A DNA stretch of 64,000 bases from positions 434,001 to 498,000 of the forward strand of contig NZ_JAIUJS010000001.1 of assembly GCF_020166345.1 (NCBI RefSeq). The letters run 5' to 3'. Under the pieces are notes generated by a model. That model made no database searches. It saw only the letters and a list, made by a program, of their open reading frames with translations, and was not told the DNA's origin. Position 1 is the stretch's first letter. Each line of letters begins with the position of its first letter. Source of the stretch: Winogradskyella vincentii (GTDB lineage Bacteria > Bacteroidota > Bacteroidia > Flavobacteriales > Flavobacteriaceae). The translations under genes and the position numbers were made by a program. This document shows, one piece after another, positions 1-9,314 of this stretch.

Positions 1-2206
1 TAACTCTGTCGTTTCTTACAATATCATAATTAACTGTCAACTCAAATCCTTTAGTATTTAACTCACCAGAGTTTTGAAACTGAGAAGTAAATCCGTTGTT
101 AGAAGCTGCATCAATTTGAACCGAGGTAATAAAGTCGACAATATCTCTGTTATATAAATCCACTGTAGCAGATAATCTGTCCATTGCGAATTCAATACCG
201 AAATTAAGCTCTCTTTTTTCCTCCCATTTTAAATCTGGGTTAGCAAGTCTTGTACCAATACCTGTAGAAGATGATCCGAAACCACCAGCACCATTTGTTA
301 CATTAAATGTTGTTTGTGATAAACCTACTCCTGGAGGAATAGCTCCTGTTACACCGTATCCTAAACGTGCTTTTAACAAGGACACATTATCTAATTGAAG
401 ATAATTATTTAAATCTGCACCAACTGCTACAGACGGGAATGTACCCCATTGATTGTCCTCACCAAAACGACTTGATCCTTCACGTCTTAGAGATGCAGTT
501 AAATAAATAGCGTCATCAAAAGTAAAGTTTCCTCTTAAGAAGAATGCAATAATTCTATCATCGTCATTTCTTCCACTATTAGCAATCACCCTACCTGCTT
601 CGTTTAAATCTTGAGATACCTCAATTGCATTACTAAAATCAAAATCTACACCTGGAGGAAAATCTCCAACTTGTAAATAATTCTCATTAAAATCATTTTC
701 TTGGAAAGAATAACCACCATCTAACTTCATTCTAAAGAAATCATTAAATGTCTTATTATATGTACCAAATAATTCTAAAGTCTTAGTTCTTGCCTCATTA
801 CTGTAGAAATCAGCTCTACCTTTTCTGAAAGGACTTACAGCACCTCCTCTAAAGAATGCAGTCGTTGGGTAATATTGATTATTATCTGTTCTAGAGACTT
901 GTTGCCCAACATTTAATGTTGCTGTTAAGTCGTCCGTAATTGAATATCTGAAATCTGCATTATAATTAATGGTCGTCGTAGCACCAGCATTTCTATTTTG
1001 TTCAGCAATTGAAACTGGGTTAAAACTGTCAAATAAACCAAGAGTTTCGAAATATCCACCAAACTGATCTGAGTTAAATGCAAAAGGTGCATCGTCACCA
1101 AATACAGGAGCAGTAGGGTTATAAACTATTGCATAACGTAATGCTTCGTTAAATCCAAAATCACTATCTCTCTGCGTAAATGCAGAGTTGAAATTAATTC
1201 TTAATTTATCATTAAACAGTCTACCAGTAAAGTTACCTCTAACATTCAATTGCTCAAAACCAGAATTAAGTAAAATACCCTCAGTATCTCTGTAGTTTAC
1301 TGCAACCCTGTAGTTAGTATTCTCCGCACCACCAGACATTGCAATGTTGTGAACTTGAGAAAAAGCAGATCTTGTTACCTCGTCTACCCAGTCTGTATCG
1401 CTTCCTAAATCTGTTCCACCAGTTGCAAGGAATTGTCCACGATCCATTATTTCTACTTCATTAATTGCATCAGAAACACCATACTGTCCATTATACTCAA
1501 CTGAGAATGGCTGGTTGCTTTTACCAGATTTTGTGGTAACTAAGATTACACCACTCGATGCTCTTGAACCATAAATCGCTGCTGCAGAACCGTCTTTTAA
1601 TACAGTAATATTTTTAATATCACTTGGATCCACATTGTTTAAGGACTGTCCTAAAACACCATCAATTACTACCAAAGGTTCGGTGTTACCACCAACAGTA
1701 GAAAGACCTCTAAGTCTAATTATACCATTGTCATTTGGGTTACCACCTTTGTTGTAAACCGAAAGTCCGGCTACTTTACCTTGTAATAACTGAGATGCAT
1801 TGTTTATCACACCCTTGTTAAATTCTTCTTCACTAACACTTGTTACAGCGGTGGTGATTTCTTTTCTGACCTGATTACCGTATCCTACAACAACTACAGC
1901 TTCTAATTGAGCAACATCTTCTTCAAGAGTCACATCAATTACAGAGCGACCGTTTACAGCTATCTCTTGGGTTTTAAATCCAAGGTAACTAAAAACAAGT
2001 ACAGCATCTGAAGCCACATTGTCTAAGGTGTACGTACCATCTAGGTCAGTTTGAGCACCATTTGTGGTCCCCTTTACTATCACATTTACTCCTGGCAGTG
2101 TACCAGCAGCATCTGAGACAGTACCTGTTACTGTTTGAGCGTACAGAATACTGCCCAAAACAAAGAAAAAACTACATAAAATTTTCCTTAATAGATTTTG
2201 TGTCAT
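1..2206 (-). CDS. SusC/RagA-family TonB-linked outer membrane receptor (partial, C-terminus off window)
   Basis: Open reading frame from ATG at 2206 running off the left edge, about 735 residues visible. A signal peptide (residues 1-24, ending Leu-Tyr-Ala-Gln) is followed directly by a carboxypeptidase-regulatory-like domain (TVTGTVSDAAGTLPGVNV) and then the TonB plug, with the family hallmarks VVVGYGNQ, LQGKVAGLSV and LKDGSAAAIYGSRAS. The rest is beta-barrel sequence. Such receptors import oligosaccharides together with a SusD lipoprotein, which would lie beyond the left edge. Divergent from a LacI-type regulator and next to a GH32 enzyme, so the ligand is probably a fructan or sucrose-like glycan; this substrate is inferred. 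The family is about 1000 residues, so roughly a quarter to a third is missing. Confidence 0.95.
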   Translation of the reverse strand, partial: MTQNLLRKILCSFFFVLGSILYAQTVTGTVSDAAGTLPGVNVIVKGTTNGAQTDLDGTYTLDNVASDAVLVFSYLGFKTQEIAVNGRSVIDVTLEEDVAQLEAVVVVGYGNQVRKEITTAVTSVSEEEFNKGVINNASQLLQGKVAGLSVYNKGGNPNDNGIIRLRGLSTVGGNTEPLVVIDGVLGQSLNNVDPSDIKNITVLKDGSAAAIYGSRASSGVILVTTKSGKSNQPFSVEYNGQYGVSDAINEVEIMDRGQFLATGGTDLGSDTDWVDEVTRSAFSQVHNIAMSGGAENTNYRVAVNYRDTEGILLNSGFEQLNVRGNFTGRLFNDKLRINFNSAFTQRDSDFGFNEALRYAIVYNPTAPVFGDDAPFAFNSDQFGGYFETLGLFDSFNPVSIAEQNRNAGATTTINYNADFRYSITDDLTATLNVGQQVSRTDNNQYYPTTAFFRGGAVSPFRKGRADFYSNEARTKTLELFGTYNKTFNDFFRMKLDGGYSFQENDFNENYLQVGDFPPGVDFDFSNAIEVSQDLNEAGRVIANSGRNDDDRIIAFFLRGNFTFDDAIYLTASLRREGSSRFGEDNQWGTFPSVAVGADLNNYLQLDNVSLLKARLGYGVTGAIPPGVGLSQTTFNVTNGAGGFGSSSTGIGTRLANPDLKWEEKRELNFGIEFAMDRLSATVDLYNRDIVDFITSVQIDAASNNGFTSQFQNSGELNTKGFELTVNYDIVRNDRV

Positions 2207-2316
2207 ACTTAGTTTAGTTTAATTAGTATTTGGTTAGATGAGTTATTAAATTAACAAAAAAGAGTTAAATAAATATTAATTAAAGCTCTAAAATGGCCCT
2301 TTTTTAAGAGAACTGC

Positions 2317-2349
2317 AAAAAAAACTTAAAAAAAACTTAAAAAAAACTT
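2317..2349. repeat. Three tandem 11-bp repeats (A8CTT), phased A-tracts
   Basis: Three perfect consecutive copies of AAAAAAAACTT lie between the divergent susC and lacI-type genes. The period of 11 bp is close to one helical turn, so the A-tracts are in phase and should bend the DNA. The array ends 1 bp before the operator-like palindrome at 2351. Confidence 0.8.
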
Positions 2350-2350
2350 A

Positions 2351-2364
2351 CGAAAAGGTTTTCG
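2351..2364. promoter_or_regulatory. Operator-like palindrome, LacI-family type
   Basis: CGAAAAGGTTTTCG is a near-perfect inverted repeat (CGAAAA, two bases, TTTTCG) in the 232-bp divergent gap. With its flank it shares the outline CGAAAnnnnTTTCGGAA with the palindrome at 7367-7380 before the transporter operon, as expected if both bind the regulator encoded at 2439. The pairing with that regulator is inferred. Confidence 0.6.
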
Positions 2365-2438
2365 GAAACTTAAAATTACACCTTATATTTAAACTTTAGA
2401 ATTGACCATAATTTGTACTTCAAATTTTAAAGCTCAAC

Positions 2439-3458
2439 ATGAAAAAAACCACCTTAAAAGAAATTGCTGAAACCCTTGGTATATCTATTTCTACAGTTTC
2501 GAAAGCCCTTAAAAATTACCCAGATGTCAGTGCTAAAACAAAGAAGAGAGTTATTGATTTAGCAGAGTCTTTACAATTTACACCAAACACTTTTGCTCAA
2601 AGTTTACGGAGTAATGAATCTAAAACAATAGGTGTAATTATACCAAGTATGGTTCATTATTATTTTTCGAGCATACTAGATGCCATTATAAAGGAATCTG
2701 AAAAAAACGGCTATATGGTTATTATACTGCAATCTAATGAAGACCATGAGCTTGAAAAGAAACAAATTAATCTATTATTAAATAAAGGGGTTGATGGCAT
2801 ATTAATTTCACTTGCGAATGGCACAAAAGATTTTCAGTACTTACAGAAGGTTATTGATTACGGAATACCACTTGTGCTTTTTGATAAAATCAACAAACTA
2901 CTAAAATGCTCTAAAGTCATTATTAATGATATAAAAGCATCCTATGATGTGGTAACATACTTAATAAATAAAGGTTATAAACGTATTGCCTATTTCAGAG
3001 GAGATTTAAATCCACAGAATTCCATTGACCGTTTTTTGGGTTATAAAAAAGCTTTAGAGGATAATGGAATAAAATATGACTCATCTCTCGTTTACTTAAG
3101 TCCAATAGCAAATTTTGATGAAGGTTATGCAAATGCAAAGAAATTGATAGAAGAAGACAAAATTGATGTGGATGCTATATATACGATTACAGATTTAACC
3201 GCTATTGGTGTAATTAACTATTTAAATGAGAAAAACATAAAAATACCAGATGAAATTGCAGTTTTTGGGTTCAGCAATTGGTTTATGTCTTCAGTTATAA
3301 CACCTACACTATCGTCAGTTGAACAAAATGCCTATAGAACGGGTGAGAAGTCTGTTGAATTATTGTTTAAAGAAATAGATAGCAAACAAAAAGGAGAACC
3401 TTTTAAGCATGAAACTATTACAATTGATACAGAACTTGTGATACGCAATTCTACTTAA
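2439..3458 (+). CDS. LacI-family transcriptional regulator of the fructan/sucrose locus
   Basis: 339 residues, normal for the family. The N-terminus (residues about 4-50) is a LacI helix-turn-helix with hinge helix (LKEIAETLGISISTVSKAL), followed by a periplasmic-binding-protein-like effector domain from about residue 60 (KTIGVIIPSMVHYYFSS) to the end. It is transcribed away from the susC gene and faces the fructokinase end-to-end. The likely role is sensing a fructose-derived sugar and controlling the flanking transporter and GH32 genes through CGAAAnnnnTTTCG palindromes. The effector and operator assignment are inferred from neighbourhood only. Confidence 0.9.
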   Translation: MKKTTLKEIAETLGISISTVSKALKNYPDVSAKTKKRVIDLAESLQFTPNTFAQSLRSNESKTIGVIIPSMVHYYFSSILDAIIKESEKNGYMVIILQSNEDHELEKKQINLLLNKGVDGILISLANGTKDFQYLQKVIDYGIPLVLFDKINKLLKCSKVIINDIKASYDVVTYLINKGYKRIAYFRGDLNPQNSIDRFLGYKKALEDNGIKYDSSLVYLSPIANFDEGYANAKKLIEEDKIDVDAIYTITDLTAIGVINYLNEKNIKIPDEIAVFGFSNWFMSSVITPTLSSVEQNAYRTGEKSVELLFKEIDSKQKGEPFKHETITIDTELVIRNST

Positions 3459-3462
3459 TAAA

Positions 3463-4344
3463 TCAGGAAGCCATCAAATTTTCAATTTCAGTCTGATTTA
3501 ATTTAGGGTTAGCACCATTTTTTGATGCAACCAATGCTCCTATTGCACAAGATCTATCCAATATCTCTTGTTCATCCAATCTATTTGAAATCCCATCTAC
3601 GAATGAAGCTAAAAATGAATCACCTGCACCTACAGTATCATTAACTGTAACTTTATAACCAAAATTTCTAAATACTTTTTTGTCCTTATAATATAAGGCA
3701 CCTTTATCTCCTAAAGTGACACAAATATGTTTAGTGTCAGTCTGCTTGGATATATGGGCACAAAGTGCATCAATTGAATCTGACTTAAAGTTGTAATAAT
3801 TACAAATCTCAATTAATTCCTCTTCATTAAATTTTATGAGATCTGCATATTTCATTAAATCTATTATGCATTCCTTATTATAATGTGGCTTCCTTAAATT
3901 AACATCAAACACTTTAAAGTTAGCAACTGAAATCAATTTCAAAAGCGTGGCATAGGTAGTTTGCATGCGAGACGCTAAGCTTCCGTAAATAAATACTTCT
4001 GCTTCTTCAGTAATTTTTTTTAACCTATTGGTGTGTTCAATAAAATCCCATGCGCATGGCTGTTCAATAGTATATGTTGCTGAACCACTTTTGTCTAGAG
4101 TAACAACGACCTTACTTGTTTTATAATTATTAGTTGTTTGAATTCCTTCTATATTAACATTGGTGTCCTTCAAATTTCTGATCAACTCTCTTCCAAGTTC
4201 ATCGTTACCAACGCTACTAATTATGGTTGAATTATTATTTAAAGAACTCAACCTTAATGCAACATTTAATGGTGCACCACCAATTTTTTTCCCATCAGGA
4301 AAAACGTCCCACAATACTTCGCCAAAACAAACAACTTTAGACAC
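3463..4344 (-). CDS. Fructokinase-like PfkB-family carbohydrate kinase
   Basis: 293 residues of a ribokinase/PfkB-fold sugar kinase. Substrate-site glycines are seen at the N-terminus (KIGGAPLNVA, residues about 20-29). The ATP-site signature DTVGAGDSF is at residues 236-244, with Asp242 the expected catalytic base. It is the last gene of the MFS-GH32-kinase operon, 5 bp after the GH32 stop. Together with GH32 hydrolysis and MFS uptake, the most likely substrate is free fructose, yielding a fructose phosphate for glycolysis. Other PfkB sugars cannot be excluded from sequence alone. Confidence 0.88.
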   Translation of the reverse strand: MSKVVCFGEVLWDVFPDGKKIGGAPLNVALRLSSLNNNSTIISSVGNDELGRELIRNLKDTNVNIEGIQTTNNYKTSKVVVTLDKSGSATYTIEQPCAWDFIEHTNRLKKITEEAEVFIYGSLASRMQTTYATLLKLISVANFKVFDVNLRKPHYNKECIIDLMKYADLIKFNEEELIEICNYYNFKSDSIDALCAHISKQTDTKHICVTLGDKGALYYKDKKVFRNFGYKVTVNDTVGAGDSFLASFVDGISNRLDEQEILDRSCAIGALVASKNGANPKLNQTEIENLMAS

Positions 4345-4349
4345 TATTA

Positions 4350-5966
4350 CTAAAAATTTAATTCACTGATTACAAGATTCTTTATAATAAAATCAGAATC
4401 GTCACTGATAATAGAAATTTGATCCAATGGATTATTTGGAAAAAATAATTCGGTCATTACAATTTCTCCATCATTAACAAATAGCTCTACTGACGTTTTA
4501 TCCAATAAAATTTGAAACTTAGCATCATTGATCATATCAGACAATTTAACTCTTGAAATGTTTGGAGCAAATTTCTCAGAAAAATCAACTTTACCTGATT
4601 TTGTTCTATCCAAATAAATAGTCTTTGAATTATTATTTAATCCAATAATAAGAGAGTCACCATTTCTATTGTTGAATATTATTTGATATTCGTTTTCCTT
4701 TAAGTGTTTGAGATTAAACTCTAAGTTTAATCTATTGAAATCTATTTCTGCTGTTTCAAAGAAATTTGATAATTCTCCTGGTTCAATGCTATCCTTTTCA
4801 ATAGTCTTAGATTTAAAATCATTTAATTCCTTAACAGGTATACTTTTTAGAAGATATTGGTTATTCTTTTTTACAAGGTTTAATTCTCTTGGGACAGTCA
4901 TCGTACTACGCCATTTATAAGTTGGCACATCTCTCGCATAGTCCCAATTAGACATCCAACCAATAAACAACTTTCTTCCATCAGTATCAGGAATATTAGA
5001 CCATGTTACACCGGCATAATTGTCACGACCATAATCTAACCAAACAGCTTTATTCTCATCGAGTTGCTCTGAGAATTTGTCATCAATTGTAAACTCATGA
5101 CCATCAAAATCTCCAATAAAATATTGTGTTGCACTTCCTCCATTTGGTCCAGAAGGATTAATGCTTACCAGCAATGCCCATTTATATTCCTCGCTATCTT
5201 TAACTTTTAAAGGAAAAAGATCTGGGCATTCCCATACGCCACCATGCTCTCCTTTTTCTTCTCCGAATTCAGATTCAAACTTCCATTCTTTTAAATTAAC
5301 AGAACTATAAAACATAATTTTATTTCCAGCGGCTAAGGACATTATCCATTTTGAATTTTCATTGTCCCAAAATACTTTTGGATCCCTAAAATCCTTGATT
5401 CCCGGATTTTTAATTACGGGATTTTCACTGTATTTAGTCCAGGTCATACCTTCATCGAGTGAATAGGCAATACCTTGAGTTTGAAAATCTATATCACCTC
5501 TTTTCTCGCCTTCCATATTATGATAGGTATAGATTGCCACAACAGGTGCTTTACCTTCAGTTCCAAATCCTGAAGTATTATTATAATCTACTACTGCACT
5601 ACCAGAAAATATTAATCCTATTTCATCTGGGTAAAGTGCTATAGGCTGTTCTTCAAAATTTATTAAGTCCTCACTAACTGCATGTCCCCAATGCATTGGG
5701 CCCCATACATTATCGTCTGGATAATGCTGAAAGTACAGATGATATTTACCATTGAGATAGAACATTCCGTTTGGATCGTTCATCCAGTTATTCTTTGGTG
5801 TAAAGTGAAAAAGAGGTCTGTACTTTAATTCATCTTCACTAAGGTTTTCTGCAACTTCAATCTCTTTTGATGGTTTTTCTTTGGTCTCCTTACAACTGAA
5901 GCAAACGAAAAAAAGTAAAATCAGACTTAATTTACAGGCCGTTTTAAAGTTGAATTTATTTATCAT
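4350..5966 (-). CDS. GH32 fructan/sucrose hydrolase lipoprotein
   Basis: 538 residues. A lipoprotein signal ends at Cys25 (VCFSC), so the enzyme is probably membrane-anchored outside the cytoplasm. The five-bladed GH32 catalytic domain shows the nucleophile motif WMNDPNG (Asp64), the transition-state motif FRDPK (residues about 193-197) and the acid/base motif WECPD (Glu246). A C-terminal beta-sandwich module follows. Such enzymes cleave beta-fructosidic bonds of levan, inulin or sucrose to release fructose. Its start overlaps the end of the transporter gene by 11 bp, which indicates co-translation. Endo versus exo action cannot be read from the sequence. Confidence 0.95.
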   Translation of the reverse strand: MINKFNFKTACKLSLILLFFVCFSCKETKEKPSKEIEVAENLSEDELKYRPLFHFTPKNNWMNDPNGMFYLNGKYHLYFQHYPDDNVWGPMHWGHAVSEDLINFEEQPIALYPDEIGLIFSGSAVVDYNNTSGFGTEGKAPVVAIYTYHNMEGEKRGDIDFQTQGIAYSLDEGMTWTKYSENPVIKNPGIKDFRDPKVFWDNENSKWIMSLAAGNKIMFYSSVNLKEWKFESEFGEEKGEHGGVWECPDLFPLKVKDSEEYKWALLVSINPSGPNGGSATQYFIGDFDGHEFTIDDKFSEQLDENKAVWLDYGRDNYAGVTWSNIPDTDGRKLFIGWMSNWDYARDVPTYKWRSTMTVPRELNLVKKNNQYLLKSIPVKELNDFKSKTIEKDSIEPGELSNFFETAEIDFNRLNLEFNLKHLKENEYQIIFNNRNGDSLIIGLNNNSKTIYLDRTKSGKVDFSEKFAPNISRVKLSDMINDAKFQILLDKTSVELFVNDGEIVMTELFFPNNPLDQISIISDDSDFIIKNLVISELNF

Positions 5967-7281
5967 TTTTAATAAGTTTTTTACTTAATTCTTCGAGTGA
6001 TATTCCTTTAGTTTCTGGCATCATAAAAATCACGAATAACAACTGAAATACCATCATTATGGCGAATACTAAAAACACAGTCCCTGGTCCTATTGATGAG
6101 AACAAAACTGGAACTAATGAAGGGATTATTGCCGCTAATATCCAATGCGTTGAAGTACCAAAAGACTGACCACTTGCTCTTAAATGATTAGGAAATATTT
6201 CAGAAATATAAACCCATATTATAGCTCCTTGACCAATCGCATGCGACGCAATAAATAAGAATAAAAAAATGGGTACAGCTAGTCCTTCCCAATTAAGAAA
6301 AAATGCTATCGAAACCAGACTTAAAGAAATAATATATCCTATAGAACCAATATACATTAGCACTTTTCTTCCAAGTCTATCAATTAAAAATACACCCAAT
6401 AAGGTGAATACCAAATTTGTGACTCCAATACCAATACTACTCAGCAAAGCTGTACTTTCGCCCAACCCAGCTTCTTCGAAAATTCTTGGTGCATAGTATA
6501 AAAAAGCATTAATACCTGAAAACTGATTGAACATTGCAACTAAAAATGCCAACATAAGAGGAAATCTATATTTCTTCATAAATATATTTTCACCTGAACT
6601 TTGATTTTTAGCCTCAGTTTTTATAGACTGAATAAACGCATCTGCATCTGCATCAGAATCAATTAACTCTAACACTTTTTTTGCTTCGTTTTCTCTTTGT
6701 TTAGAAATTAACCAACGAGGACTCTTTGGAACGACAAAAATTAAAAGTGTATAAATAAAAGCCGGAAATGCTTCTACACCGATCATCCATCGCCACGCAT
6801 TTTCACCAACATTCCTCAGCAAATAATTGGAAAGAAAAGCTATTAATATGCCAAGAACAATATTAAATTGATACAGCGCCACTAATTTCCCTCTGTTTTT
6901 TGCTGGAGATATTTCTGACACATAGGCAGGTGCTGCAATTGTAGATACCCCTACACCGATTCCGCCTAAAAATCTAAAAAAAGCAAAACTATAAGGATCA
7001 TTCACCAAGGCCGAACCTACTGCAGAAATCAAATAGAACACACCGATCCAAATAAGGGTTGTTTTACGTCCCAATCTGTTTGTTGGTATACCGCCAAAAA
7101 TTGCCCCAAAAACTGTTCCCCATAACGCCATAGCCATTACAACAGAACCATGAAATGCATCAGATGATCCCCAAAGCGCTTGTAATTTTTTATCTGCCCC
7201 AGAAATTACAACGGTATCAAATCCAAATAAAAAACCAGCAAGTGCCGCTGTTATTGACCACAATAAAATTCGCTTATTCAT
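5956..7281 (-). CDS. MFS sugar transporter (sugar porter family)
   Basis: 441 residues with 12 predicted membrane helices. Sugar-porter signatures are present: GRK in loop 2-3, VPKSPRWLI after helix 6, a second DRLGRK in loop 8-9, and PETKG at the C-terminus. It should import a hexose or a disaccharide such as fructose or sucrose across the inner membrane by proton symport. It is the first gene of the operon with GH32 and the fructokinase, with a palindromic operator-like site about 85 bp upstream of its start codon. Confidence 0.92.
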   Translation of the reverse strand: MNKRILLWSITAALAGFLFGFDTVVISGADKKLQALWGSSDAFHGSVVMAMALWGTVFGAIFGGIPTNRLGRKTTLIWIGVFYLISAVGSALVNDPYSFAFFRFLGGIGVGVSTIAAPAYVSEISPAKNRGKLVALYQFNIVLGILIAFLSNYLLRNVGENAWRWMIGVEAFPAFIYTLLIFVVPKSPRWLISKQRENEAKKVLELIDSDADADAFIQSIKTEAKNQSSGENIFMKKYRFPLMLAFLVAMFNQFSGINAFLYYAPRIFEEAGLGESTALLSSIGIGVTNLVFTLLGVFLIDRLGRKVLMYIGSIGYIISLSLVSIAFFLNWEGLAVPIFLFLFIASHAIGQGAIIWVYISEIFPNHLRASGQSFGTSTHWILAAIIPSLVPVLFSSIGPGTVFLVFAIMMVFQLLFVIFMMPETKGISLEELSKKLIKNDK

Positions 7282-7598
7282 AATTAATTACTCTATTTCA
7301 AAGCCTAAGTTATAAATCATTGTTGAGTAATAAATCAATTTTTTCAAAAACACTAGTTTTTAGACCCGAAATCGATTTCGGAAGAAATTGCTCATAGATT
7401 TTTAGCTACACACAAAAAAATATTCAATTATTAAGTCTTTTGAACATCATATAATTATTTACTTAAATATCTGATATACTGACACTTAAATAACTCTAAA
7501 GTACACTGAATTTAGCGTCTAATTAAAAATTCAATAATCATTTAGAATGTTCAAAAGTAATTTAGTCATAGATAAATACTTTACGCTTAAACTATTCT
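7282..7598. other. Divergent intergenic region between sugar transporter and ilvD
   Basis: 317 bp without a convincing gene. The transporter side holds the palindrome at 7366-7381. The ilvD side is AT-rich and should carry the ilv promoter, but no exact TAnnTTTG element, leader peptide rich in branched-chain codons, T-box or other riboswitch could be recognised. Confidence 0.6.
7366..7381. promoter_or_regulatory. Operator-like perfect 16-bp palindrome before the sugar transporter operon
   Basis: CCGAAATCGATTTCGG is perfectly self-complementary, with the central CG typical of LacI-family operators. The core plus flank matches the site at 2351 in the form CGAAAnnnnTTTCGGAA. It lies 85 bp upstream of the transporter start, so it could be an operator for the LacI-type regulator at 2439. 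Confidence 0.65.
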
Positions 7599-9278
7599 AT
7601 GAGTCAATTAAATAAATTTAGTAAAACTGTCACTCAAGATCCGACTCAACCAGCAGCACAAGCCATGTTGCATGCCATTGGTTTAACCAAAGAAGATTTT
7701 AATAAACCAATTATAGGAATCGCTAGTACTGGTTATGAGGGTAACCCTTGTAACATGCACCTCAATGACTTGGCAAAACTTGTTAAAAAAGGCACTCAAA
7801 ATGAAGATGTTGTAGGATTGATTTTTAACACTATTGGTGTAAGTGATGGTATATCAATGGGAACGCCGGGAATGCGTTATTCATTGCCATCTCGTGATGT
7901 AATTGCAGATTCTATGGAAACTGTTGTTCAGGCAATGAGCTATGATGGTTTGGTGACTGTTGTAGGCTGTGATAAAAATATGCCAGGAGCTTTAATGGCA
8001 ATGATTAGACTAAATAGGCCATCCATATTAGTTTATGGAGGAACTATTGATTCTGGGTGTCATAATGGCAAAAAATTAGATGTGGTATCAGCATTTGAGG
8101 CATGGGGAAGCAAAGTGGCTGGAACCATGACTGAAAATGAGTTTCAAAATATTGTTGAAAAAGCATGTCCAGGAGCTGGAGCTTGTGGTGGAATGTACAC
8201 TGCAAATACAATGGCAAGTGCAATAGAAGCACTGGGAATGGCATTGCCTTATAACTCATCAAACCCAGCATTGAGTAATGCTAAAAAACAAGAATCTATT
8301 AACGCTGGCGAAGCAATGAGAGTGTTACTAGAAAAGGATATAAAGCCATCTGATATCATAACCAGAAAATCCCTTGAAAACGCAGTTAGACTTGTTACAA
8401 TTCTTGGTGGCTCTACTAATGCGGTGCTTCACTTTCTAGCAATTGCTAGAGCTGCTCAAATTGATTTTACATTAAAAGATTTTCAAGATATAAGCGATAA
8501 CACACCTTTCTTGGCAGATTTAAAGCCTAGTGGTAAATATCTTATGGAAGATGTTCATGAAGTAGGTGGAATTCCTGCAGTGATGAAATACCTTCTTAAG
8601 AAAGGATTGCTTCATGGCGAATGCCTAACAGTAACAGGCAAAACTTTAGCTGAAAATCTTTTGGATGTTGAAGATTTAACAGAAGGACAAGATGTTATTA
8701 AACCAATTGAAGAGCCAATTAAGACAACTGGTCATTTACGCATGCTTTATGGCAACCTTGCTGAAGAAGGTAGTGTTGCGAAAATAACCGGAAAAGAAGG
8801 TTTAAGTTTTAAAGGAAAAGCAAAAGTCTTTGAAGGTGAATACGCCGCAAACGATGGTATACGAGATGGAAAAGTTGAAAAAGGCGATGTTGTGGTGATA
8901 CGATATGAAGGTCCAAAAGGTGGACCAGGTATGCCTGAAATGCTCAAACCAACTGCTGCAATAATGGGTGCAGGCTTAGGCAAAGATGTCGCTCTAATTA
9001 CAGATGGTAGATTCTCAGGAGGAACTCATGGTTTTGTCGTTGGACATATCACACCCGAAGCGCAAGAAGGAGGTACAATTGCTTTTGTACAAGATGGAGA
9101 TACTATCACTATAGATGCAGAAACAAATACAATTTCTGTAGAAGTTTCAGAAGAAGAATTACAGAAAAGAAGACAAAATTGGAAAGCACCTAATTTAAAG
9201 TTTAAACGTGGTGTACTTTACAAATATGCAAAAACAGTTTCATCGGCATCAAAGGGCTGTGTGACTGACGAATTTTAA
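7599..9278 (+). CDS. ilvD: Dihydroxy-acid dehydratase
   Basis: 559 residues, full length. It dehydrates 2,3-dihydroxy-3-methyl(iso)valerate to the 2-oxo acids of valine and isoleucine synthesis in the cytoplasm. The three iron-sulfur cysteines are visible: Cys51 (NPCNMH), Cys124 (GCDKNMPG) and Cys196 (GACGGMY). The C-terminal family motif [10 protein letters not shown] is also present. It is the first gene of an ilvD-B-N-C-A operon, 36 bp before ilvB, and divergent from the sugar transporter. Confidence 0.97.
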   Translation: MSQLNKFSKTVTQDPTQPAAQAMLHAIGLTKEDFNKPIIGIASTGYEGNPCNMHLNDLAKLVKKGTQNEDVVGLIFNTIGVSDGISMGTPGMRYSLPSRDVIADSMETVVQAMSYDGLVTVVGCDKNMPGALMAMIRLNRPSILVYGGTIDSGCHNGKKLDVVSAFEAWGSKVAGTMTENEFQNIVEKACPGAGACGGMYTANTMASAIEALGMALPYNSSNPALSNAKKQESINAGEAMRVLLEKDIKPSDIITRKSLENAVRLVTILGGSTNAVLHFLAIARAAQIDFTLKDFQDISDNTPFLADLKPSGKYLMEDVHEVGGIPAVMKYLLKKGLLHGECLTVTGKTLAENLLDVEDLTEGQDVIKPIEEPIKTTGHLRMLYGNLAEEGSVAKITGKEGLSFKGKAKVFEGEYAANDGIRDGKVEKGDVVVIRYEGPKGGPGMPEMLKPTAAIMGAGLGKDVALITDGRFSGGTHGFVVGHITPEAQEGGTIAFVQDGDTITIDAETNTISVEVSEEELQKRRQNWKAPNLKFKRGVLYKYAKTVSSASKGCVTDEF

Positions 9279-9314
9279 TATAAAATCTCTGGCATAATTT
9301 TCTAAGAGATTAAA

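Noticed and set aside
4160-4369. 69-residue frame opposite the fructokinase and GH32 genes
   Set aside because: It is on the opposite strand inside well-supported genes, lacks family resemblance and looks like a shadow frame; the same holds for other short frames opposite ilvD, gltB, argE and arsM.
7547-7615. A 22-codon frame ending inside ilvD, with several Leu/Val/Ile codons, as a branched-chain leader peptide
   Set aside because: It overlaps the ilvD start, its branched-chain codons are scattered rather than clustered, and no terminator-like hairpin follows; chance is enough in this AT-rich stretch.
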